Assembly (NCBI RefSeq): GCF_041080815.1
Contig: NZ_CP160205.1
Coordinates: forward strand, 3,472,001-3,536,000
DNA: 64,000 nt
Source: Mucilaginibacter yixingensis
GTDB lineage: Bacteria; Bacteroidota; Bacteroidia; Sphingobacteriales; Sphingobacteriaceae
Direction of reading: 5' to 3'
The notes below the pieces were generated by a model that saw nothing but the letters and a program-made list of their open reading frames with translations, was not told where the DNA came from and made no database searches. Each line of letters opens with the position of its first letter. Positions within the stretch are counted from its first letter, which is position 1. A program made the translations under genes and the position numbers. Below are positions 58,736 to 64,000 of this stretch, in pieces.

Positions 58736-58935
58736 TTAATACACTGATTATCAATAACTTAAATTCGTGCCAAAAATCTAAATTTCCAAATAAAAAACAC
58801 CATTTCCAAAATATGGACAATATTTCGCGTCTAAAATCATCTAAAACATGACGTGCATCTCTAACTGATTTAACACTAATTAACTATTTCATCCCAATGG
58901 TAATAGTTTACTTTGCAGCGCTGTTCTATTAAGCC
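58736..58935. promoter_or_regulatory. Divergent region between degenerate receiver and secreted unknown; possible partial sigma-54 -24 motif
   Basis: On the minus strand, ahead of the receiver gene, TTGGCACG is a perfect -24 half of a sigma-54 promoter, but the -12 half reads TAAGT instead of TTGCA. TTTACTTTGC (about 58907-58916, plus) is a near match to the TAnnTTTG box for the secreted gene at 58936. Both are tentative. No gene lies in the gap. Confidence 0.3.
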
Positions 58936-59523
58936 ATGTTATTAAAATCAACCTATTGCCTGTTTTCCATATTATTCATGCTCACCGTTGGTGCGCACGC
59001 ACAATCATCAGAAAATTCAGTAATCTATGATGGCAAGGGAGTGGATAGTCTGAAAATGGGCACGCTCACCTCGCTGGATGTAAAACAGATGCTGGGAAAT
59101 GATTTTATAGCCACCAACCATAGCGATTATTCTATCGAGCTATTTTATCCTAAGCTGGGGATGGCTTTTTACCGCAAATATGGGCCTGATACCGGCAAGA
59201 TCTTTTGTATGTCTTTCCGTAAAGATTACCTGGGCAAAACATCGCGAGGGTTTAAAATGAGCAGCATGACCGTGCAGGATATACTGCGCCTGTATGGTAA
59301 GGCCAACTGGACTTACCTGGAACGCGACAGCGCCGTTTACGCCAGTTATGAGGAGGCAGGTATCTACTTTGCTATTAAGCCCCGCGGTATACCGCCAGCA
59401 AAATTCAATGCGGAAAAACCCGACGCCGCCCTTGTTAAGGCCCGGAACGACTATTTTATGAACTTATACTATAACGATCAAGTGGAAGAAATTACCATTG
59501 GGGTGCCAGGAACGGACTTTTAG
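58936..59523 (+). CDS. Secreted protein of unknown function
   Basis: A 195-residue protein with a signal peptide (MLLKSTYCLFSILFMLTVGA, cleaved after AHA) and a mature part with GVDSLKMGTLTSLDVKQMLG, YSIELFYPKLGMAFYRKYGP, MSSMTVQDILRLYGKANWTY and YYNDQVEEITIGVPGTDF. The repeated tracts of short strands and helices (DIxRLYGKxxW-like) recall small periplasmic proteins of unclear role. No domain recognised. Encoded divergently from the signalling cluster, so it could be one of its targets, but nothing in the sequence proves that. Confidence 0.6.
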   Translation: MLLKSTYCLFSILFMLTVGAHAQSSENSVIYDGKGVDSLKMGTLTSLDVKQMLGNDFIATNHSDYSIELFYPKLGMAFYRKYGPDTGKIFCMSFRKDYLGKTSRGFKMSSMTVQDILRLYGKANWTYLERDSAVYASYEEAGIYFAIKPRGIPPAKFNAEKPDAALVKARNDYFMNLYYNDQVEEITIGVPGTDF

Positions 59524-59555
59524 CCTGACATTCCATTTTTTGGAATATCATTAAT

Positions 59556-59659
59556 CAACTCAACTAACGGGAGCAAAAGATAATGTGATGAACCATTAGT
59601 GTGGCCATAAGCATCACAATCATGAATAACGTCTTTAGCGCCTCCCGTTGGTTGAGTTG
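59556..59659. repeat. Long imperfect hairpin element between secreted unknown and pgk
   Basis: Arms CAACTCAACTAACGGGAG (59556-59573) and CTCCCGTTGGTTGAGTTG (59642-59659) pair at 17 of 18 positions. The 68-base interior also holds TGTGATG (about 59583) facing CATCACA (about 59612). It precedes the pgk terminator. No second copy was seen in the window. Confidence 0.75.
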
Positions 59660-59672
59660 GCATAGGAGCTAT

Positions 59673-59715
59673 AAACAAGAAAGGGTTAGCCTGCAGGCTA
59701 ACCCTTTCTTGTTTA
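59673..59715 (-). terminator. Terminator of pgk
   Basis: AAACAAGAAAGGGTTAGC / GCTAACCCTTTCTTGTTT, perfect stem around CTGCAG; stem base matches the terminator at 25041. Confidence 0.9.
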
Positions 59716-59731
59716 TTATAAAAGCAGAAGC

Positions 59732-60922
59732 TTATTCGTTAATAGCTTTTACACCCGGTAGCTCTTTGCCTTCCATGTATTCAAGCAAAGCACCACCGCC
59801 GGTTGATACGTAGCTTACTTCGTCGGTCATACCAAATTTGGCTACTGCCGCGGCAGAGTCGCCACCACCAATTAACGAGAACGCGCCTTTTTCTGTAGCT
59901 TCAGCTACTGCATCAGCAATGGCTTTGGTGCCTACCATAAACGTATCCATCTCGAAAACGCCCATCGGGCCATTCCACAAAATCGTTTTTGATTCAGCTA
60001 CGGCTTCGCTAAACACTTTCACTGTTTCCGGACCGATATCCAAACCCATCCAGTTATCAGGAATTTCGCCGGTTTTGGCAACGCCGGTTTTAGCGTTATT
60101 GGCAAAAGCATCGGCAATAACGTTGTCTAAAGGCAATAACAAATTTACGCCTTTATCTTTTGCTTTCTGGCGGATGCTCAGCGCAAGATCAAGTTTATCC
60201 ATCTCTACCAGCGAAGTACCAATGTTACCACCGTCAGCTTTGGCAAAGGTGTAAGCCATACCACCGCCTATAATCAGGTTATCAACCTTATCAAGCAGGG
60301 CATCAATCAACTGGATCTTATCTGATACCTTGCTACCACCCATAATAGCAGTTAAAGGTTTTGCAGAGCCGTTTAGTACTTTCTCGGCATTTTGCAGCTC
60401 GGCAGCCATCAGGTAGCCAAAGTATTTGGCATCAGGGAAAAACTGTGCAATAACAGCGGTAGAAGCATGTGCACGGTGAGCGGTACCAAAGGCATCGTTT
60501 ACATATACATCACCCAGTTTTGAAAGTTTTTCGGCAAAGGCTTTGTCGCCTTTTTCTTCTTCTTTATAAAAGCGCAGGTTTTCCAGCAGCAATACTTCGC
60601 CGCCTTCCAATTCTTTTGCTTTATTTACGGCTTCTTCGCCAATGCAATCATTAGCAAACTCTACTTCCTGTTTCAGCAGGTCAGACAGGTGAGGCACCAG
60701 GTGCTTTAATGAATATTTATCGGTCGGGCCATCTTTCGGGCGACCTAAGTGCGACATCAGGATCACGGCACCGCCATCACGCAGAATTTTCTCGATGGTT
60801 GGCAGGGCAGCCGTCATACGGTTGTCGTCGGTTATCTTGAAGTTCTCGTCTAACGGAACGTTAAAATCTACACGGATAAGTGCTTTTTTTCCTGAAAAAC
60901 TTATTTGATCTATTGTTTTCAT
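59732..60922 (-). CDS. pgk: Phosphoglycerate kinase
   Basis: A 396-residue Pgk: [14 protein letters not shown] with substrate Arg/Asp, [38 protein letters not shown], and in the C-domain [38 protein letters not shown] and [14 protein letters not shown], the nucleotide-binding glycine loop. It makes ATP from 1,3-bisphosphoglycerate. Start at 60922 gives [18 protein letters not shown]; the frame extends 30 residues upstream but without a plausible motif. It follows the GNAT gene by 93 bp and gap is further upstream. Confidence 0.96.
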   Translation of the reverse strand: MKTIDQISFSGKKALIRVDFNVPLDENFKITDDNRMTAALPTIEKILRDGGAVILMSHLGRPKDGPTDKYSLKHLVPHLSDLLKQEVEFANDCIGEEAVNKAKELEGGEVLLLENLRFYKEEEKGDKAFAEKLSKLGDVYVNDAFGTAHRAHASTAVIAQFFPDAKYFGYLMAAELQNAEKVLNGSAKPLTAIMGGSKVSDKIQLIDALLDKVDNLIIGGGMAYTFAKADGGNIGTSLVEMDKLDLALSIRQKAKDKGVNLLLPLDNVIADAFANNAKTGVAKTGEIPDNWMGLDIGPETVKVFSEAVAESKTILWNGPMGVFEMDTFMVGTKAIADAVAEATEKGAFSLIGGGDSAAAVAKFGMTDEVSYVSTGGGALLEYMEGKELPGVKAINE

Positions 60923-61015
60923 ACAGAGTTGGCTTAGTTGGTGCGTGGCGAATTTGGCAAAATAATCTTGAAAATGGATGTAAAAATTTAAAAGTGTTAT
61001 TTGTACACCCAAATT

Positions 61016-61450
61016 TCACTGTATCTTAACGTACATTGCGTGGTGCGGCCCTATTCCAGGCACCTCAAACTCGTCTGAAATTACCTCAAAGCCCAGGCCC
61101 TTATAAAACTTAACCGCCTTTTTACGGGCGTTGCACCAGCAATAATTTACCTTTTGGCCGCGCATATATACCAACGCAAAATTAACCAGTTGGTTTCCTA
61201 ATCCTTGTCCCCGGTATTTATCAATGGTAGCCATGCCGCGTAGCTGATACGCTTTCCCCACAAAATCTTTATACCCCATAGGATGAAACGAAGCGATGCA
61301 CGCTAACTCCTCACCTACGTAGTAACCCAGATGAAAAGTCTCTGGCGCATCATCATTCGGGAAACGGCATTCGTCCAATGTTAAGCGTCCTTCGCGCAAT
61401 ACTTCATTGCGGATAGCCAATACATCGCCTGCAGTTATAAACTTGATCAT
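61016..61450 (-). CDS. GNAT-family N-acetyltransferase encoded between gap and pgk
   Basis: A 144-residue acetyltransferase: strands LAIRNEVLREGRLTLDECRF and LGYYVGEELACIASFHPMGY, then AYQLRGMATIDKYRGQGLGN with the acetyl-CoA pocket Q/R-x-x-G-x-G pattern and QLVNFALVYMRGQKVNYCWC, ending FYKGLGFEVISDEFEVPGIG. Substrate is unknown. Its ATG overlaps the gap stop by 4 bp (ATGA), showing translational coupling to gap, and it precedes pgk, so it may be co-expressed with glycolysis enzymes. Confidence 0.82.
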   Translation of the reverse strand: MIKFITAGDVLAIRNEVLREGRLTLDECRFPNDDAPETFHLGYYVGEELACIASFHPMGYKDFVGKAYQLRGMATIDKYRGQGLGNQLVNFALVYMRGQKVNYCWCNARKKAVKFYKGLGFEVISDEFEVPGIGPHHAMYVKIQ

Positions 61451-62448
61451 GCCAGGTTTAAATTATTGATGCGTTCAACCAAATCAGCCAGCCTGCTGGA
61501 GTACCCCATTTCGTTATCATACCAACCCACCACTTTAACCAATCCGCCAACTACCGATGTGAGTTGCGCATCAAAAATGCAGCTATGCGGGTTATCTAAA
61601 ATATCTGTAGATACAATGGGGTCTTCTGTATACTCCAAAATATTTTTCATCGGTCCATTAGCAGCGGCCTTAAACGCGGCATTAATTTCTGCTACTGTTG
61701 CGGGCTTTTCAAGGCTACAAGTAAAATCTGTGAGCGAGCCGTTCAGAACCGGCACCCGGATGCCGGCTCCACCCAACTTACCATTCAAACGTGGAAATAT
61801 ATTGGTGATGGCTTTAGCAGCTCCGGTTGTTGTTGGAATAATAGAGGCTGATGCAGCCCTGGCACGACGCAAGTCTTTATGCGGTGCATCATGCAGGTTT
61901 TGGTCGCCGGTCATGGAGTGCACTGTGGTAATATAGCCGTCTACAATCCCCCAATTATCTTCCAGCACCTTAATCATGGCGGCCACATTGTTGGTAGTAC
62001 ATGAGGCATTAGAGATGATGGGCGCTACCAGATGGGCTACGTCATCATTAACACCCAAAACGGTTGTTGGTAATTCTTTATCGCCAGATGGTGCTGAGAT
62101 GATTACTTGCTTTGCTCCGGCCTTCAAGTGCTGTTCAGCCCCCTCACGCGAGGTAAACTTGCCGGTCGACTCAATCACCAGATCGACATTAAGTTCGGCC
62201 CAGGGCAAATTGGCTGGCTCTTTTTCTGTATAAACCTTTATCGTATTGCCATTAACAATCAAATGATCATCGCCAAAAGACACCTCGCCTTTAAAGCCAC
62301 GGTGCACAGAATCATACTTAAACAAATGTGCCAGCGTACGGGTATCAGTCAGATCATTAATTGCCACCACCTCTACCCCGGGTTTTAACAGAATGTTCCG
62401 TAAAAATATGCGCCCGATACGCCCAAAACCATTAATTGCTATACGCAT
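61447..62448 (-). CDS. gap: Glyceraldehyde-3-phosphate dehydrogenase, type I
   Basis: A 333-residue GAPDH: MRIAINGFGRIGRIFLRNIL, NDLTDTRTLAHLFKYDSVHR, SNASCTTNNVAAM with the catalytic cysteine, RARAASASIIPTTTGAAKAI, LNGKLGGAGIRVPVLNGSLT and WYDNEMGYSSRLADLV at the end. It oxidises glyceraldehyde 3-phosphate to 1,3-bisphosphoglycerate with NAD+. The start is the ATG at 62448; the codon before it (GTG) would be a poor alternative. A TAGTTTTG box is 23 bp upstream. It is coupled to a GNAT gene, with pgk following. Confidence 0.96.
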   Translation of the reverse strand: MRIAINGFGRIGRIFLRNILLKPGVEVVAINDLTDTRTLAHLFKYDSVHRGFKGEVSFGDDHLIVNGNTIKVYTEKEPANLPWAELNVDLVIESTGKFTSREGAEQHLKAGAKQVIISAPSGDKELPTTVLGVNDDVAHLVAPIISNASCTTNNVAAMIKVLEDNWGIVDGYITTVHSMTGDQNLHDAPHKDLRRARAASASIIPTTTGAAKAITNIFPRLNGKLGGAGIRVPVLNGSLTDFTCSLEKPATVAEINAAFKAAANGPMKNILEYTEDPIVSTDILDNPHSCIFDAQLTSVVGGLVKVVGWYDNEMGYSSRLADLVERINNLNLA

Positions 62449-62470
62449 CACCTAAATAAATTTGAGTGAT

Positions 62471-62478
62471 CAAAACTA
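62471..62478 (-). promoter_or_regulatory. Candidate promoter box for gap
   Basis: TAGTTTTG (62478 to 62471 on the minus strand) matches TAnnTTTG and is 23 bp ahead of the ATG. Confidence 0.5.
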
Positions 62479-62549
62479 TAAAAAATGTAAGGGAGATGGC
62501 GGCAATAAAAGTCATTGTTATAACAAATTATGCCCAACGTATAACACAG

Positions 62550-63653
62550 CTAAACAAACAGATTTTTGAAGGAATAAGAATGACGCTCTTTACAACGGAT
62601 AAGAAAAGTGATGGTCCACTTAAACAACATGCAAGCGGCGGCTATAACTAATATAACAGTGGTGTTGCCAAATTTGGTTAATAACAAAGCCAATGCAATA
62701 GATATAATGTTTACCGTAGCCAGTATAAGGGTAGCCTGAATGTGGTTAAAACCTAACAGCAGGATGCGATGGTGCACGTGGTTTCTGTCGGCCGCAAATG
62801 GCGATCCGCCGTACATGATGCGTAAGGTAAATACACGCAGGGTATCAAAAATGGGTACTATTAAAATAGCTACAGCTAGTGCCGGCACCGAGTAGATGTG
62901 CGATAAAGCAACATCAACCGTACGGTTAACTTCTATAAACTTAATGGCCATTACTACCGAAACCATACCCACCATCAGGGAGCCGGTATCGCCCATAAAT
63001 ATTTTTGCGGGCGTGATATTGTAGCGCAGAAAGCCAAGTAAAGCACCTACCATAGCCAAACAAATACCAGCCAGCTCATATTGGTGAATGCGGACAAATA
63101 AAATAGCAAAGGTTAAATTGGCAATAATACCGGCGGTAGCAGCCAGCCCGTCAATACCATCAATCAGGTTAAAGGCATTAATAAGAAGTATGATGGTAAG
63201 GATAGTAAAGACTACGCTATAAACATAATCAAGCTGAAAAACGCCCAATACGCCATAAAGGCTGGTTAATCTGATATTACCGGGGATAACCAGTATAGCG
63301 CTTACCACTACTTGCACCAGCAGCTTAGTGCTGGGATTAACGCCCGACAGATCATCTTTCAGCCCCATAGCAAAAAGTACGGTACAGGCCGCCAGCATAC
63401 AGTTAAGCGGCAACTGCTGCCCGGTTATGCAAAAAAGCAACAAGGTGATAATAAAACTGGCAAAAATGGCCAAACCGCCAAGGCGAGGTATGCCCTGATC
63501 ATGCTGCTTACGAAAATGTCCCAGATCATCATACAAATGGCGGGTGCGCGCAACATGCAGTATAGAAGGCATTGCCACCAATGAAATCAACATTGACGAC
63601 AGCAGGATTAACGTATAATATAATAACTGATGATTATGTAAAAACTCAGGCAT
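62550..63653 (-). CDS. MraY/WecA-like undecaprenyl-phosphate sugar-1-phosphate transferase
   Basis: A 367-residue polytopic enzyme of about ten to eleven helices. Active-site motifs: YDDLGHFRKQHDQGIPRLGG, FAMGLKDDLSGVNPSTKLLV with the Asp-Asp, FNLIDGIDGLAATAGIIANL, IFMGDTGSLMVGMVSVV, and the HIHH-like DRNHVHHRILLLG loop. These polyprenyl-phosphate N-acetylhexosamine-1-phosphate transferases start O-antigen, teichoic or EPS repeat units on lipid carriers. Peptidoglycan MraY is unlikely because the MraY-specific loops are missing. Next to a GT2 gene at the right edge, which fits a polysaccharide locus. Confidence 0.88.
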   Translation of the reverse strand: MPEFLHNHQLLYYTLILLSSMLISLVAMPSILHVARTRHLYDDLGHFRKQHDQGIPRLGGLAIFASFIITLLLFCITGQQLPLNCMLAACTVLFAMGLKDDLSGVNPSTKLLVQVVVSAILVIPGNIRLTSLYGVLGVFQLDYVYSVVFTILTIILLINAFNLIDGIDGLAATAGIIANLTFAILFVRIHQYELAGICLAMVGALLGFLRYNITPAKIFMGDTGSLMVGMVSVVMAIKFIEVNRTVDVALSHIYSVPALAVAILIVPIFDTLRVFTLRIMYGGSPFAADRNHVHHRILLLGFNHIQATLILATVNIISIALALLLTKFGNTTVILVIAAACMLFKWTITFLIRCKERHSYSFKNLFV

Positions 63654-63714
63654 CCATCAACAAATATCGCTCGGCTTAAATTATTAATAAACCGCAAATA
63701 TAACTAAAGATACA

Positions 63715-64000
63715 TCAGCTTAAATATTGTTTCAACTTACGCAACGGTTTAATTATCAACACAAGAGCGGGCCAGAGAATACCATGCGTTTTCATGGCGC
63801 GATAATCGTTTTTCCAGGCCAAAATTCTTTTCTTCAAGTTGCCGTTACTCGCTCCGCCTATTTGCATACAAACCATTACCCGCGGCAGGTAATATACGCT
63901 GGATTGATGGGTGTGAATAAAGCGCAGCATTAACTCATAATCGGCAGCGGTACCGTAATTATTACTGTATGGGCCGAAATTGTCATACAATTTTTTTAAC
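63715..64000 (-). CDS. Family 2 glycosyltransferase, C-terminal part (right edge truncates it)
   Basis: The last ~95 residues of a minus-strand frame that stays open to base 64000, with LKKLYDNFGPYSNNYGTAAD at the edge, YELMLRFIHTHQSSVYYLPR and VMVCMQIGGASNGNLKKRIL, then WKNDYRAMKTHGIL and a hydrophobic end. The AADYELMLRF segment is the usual GT2 motif near the acceptor loop (the D/Y-E-L-x-L-R pattern). N-terminal catalytic domain is missing. It is 61 bp from the MraY/WecA-like gene, so both may serve polysaccharide synthesis. Confidence 0.8.
   Translation of the reverse strand, partial: LKKLYDNFGPYSNNYGTAADYELMLRFIHTHQSSVYYLPRVMVCMQIGGASNGNLKKRILAWKNDYRAMKTHGILWPALVLIIKPLRKLKQYLS

Noticed and set aside
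59556..59659. Integron attC site
   Set aside because: The end motif GTTRRRY is short and expected by chance. There are no extrahelical bases, no second copy and no integrase gene in the window.

Overview
The window looks like a chromosomal segment of a Bacteroidota bacterium, most likely family Sphingobacteriaceae (Mucilaginibacter or Pedobacter type; the genus is inferred from general protein character). Pointers are a SusC/SusD pair, a fused SecDF, the long form of NusB, DUF1573, DUF3276 and DUF5522 proteins, the YajC/YbbR/CoaE neighbourhood, and many upstream sites matching the Bacteroidota promoter box TAnnTTTG. No rRNA, tRNA, CRISPR array, prophage or insertion sequence is visible. Both ends cut a gene: PolX on the left, a family-2 glycosyltransferase on the right.

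Layout. 1-5 kb: PolX C-terminus, a heptose nucleotidyltransferase and heptosyltransferase-like GT9, an outer-membrane barrel, SixA, DprA (minus) and a TonB-C protein. 5.4-7.7 kb (minus): GT2, ECF sigma factor and RsmG with overlapping ends. 7.9-11 kb: tgt, an LptF/G permease and an EamA transporter, abutting, followed by an AT-rich gap. 11.7-17.8 kb: LapA-like protein, ispE (minus), thyA, folA and secDF. 17.9-24.8 kb: type II NADH dehydrogenase, HMG-CoA-lyase-like enzyme, GNAT, a small membrane protein, class II aldolase, accD, and three tiny hydrophilic proteins. 25-36 kb: cysteine desulfurase, glmM, PAP2 phosphatase, ZIP transporter, a minus-strand series nusB-DUF1573-yajC and ybbR-coaE-MBL nuclease-DUF5522-marR, and an amino-acid dehydrogenase homologue lacking one catalytic lysine. 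36-43 kb: ABC exporter, DUF3276, purU, DUF5362, mgtE and ychF. 43-52 kb: a compact carbohydrate locus (DUF5060-type glycoside hydrolase, AraC regulator, SusC, SusD). 52-58.7 kb: a signalling cluster on the minus strand (degenerate receiver, DUF1972 glycosyltransferase, sigma-54 activator, FIST sensor, soluble hybrid histidine kinase). 58.9-64 kb: a secreted unknown, gap-GNAT-pgk, a WecA/MraY-like enzyme and a GT2 end.

The intergenic DNA is the most distinctive part. At least three families of dispersed inverted repeats are present. Family A has arms like GTCATTGCGAGGNACGAAGC. Family B is built on TTCGGATGTTCGATTTCGG. Family C is built on GTTCATGGATCATAG. Two family A copies are perfect 29-bp and 32-bp inverted repeats. 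One A copy is nested inside a B pair between convergent genes. Family C hairpins lie directly ahead of the thyA and ychF start codons. Other candidates are a small RNA on the minus strand near 43.0 kb and a long imperfect hairpin near 59.6 kb.

The best candidate for an under-described system is the 51.9-58.7 kb signalling cluster. A FIST sensor is translationally coupled to a cytoplasmic hybrid kinase with REC and Hpt modules, next to a GAFTGA-type sigma-54 activator, a polysaccharide glycosyltransferase and a receiver domain that has lost its phosphoacceptor aspartate.
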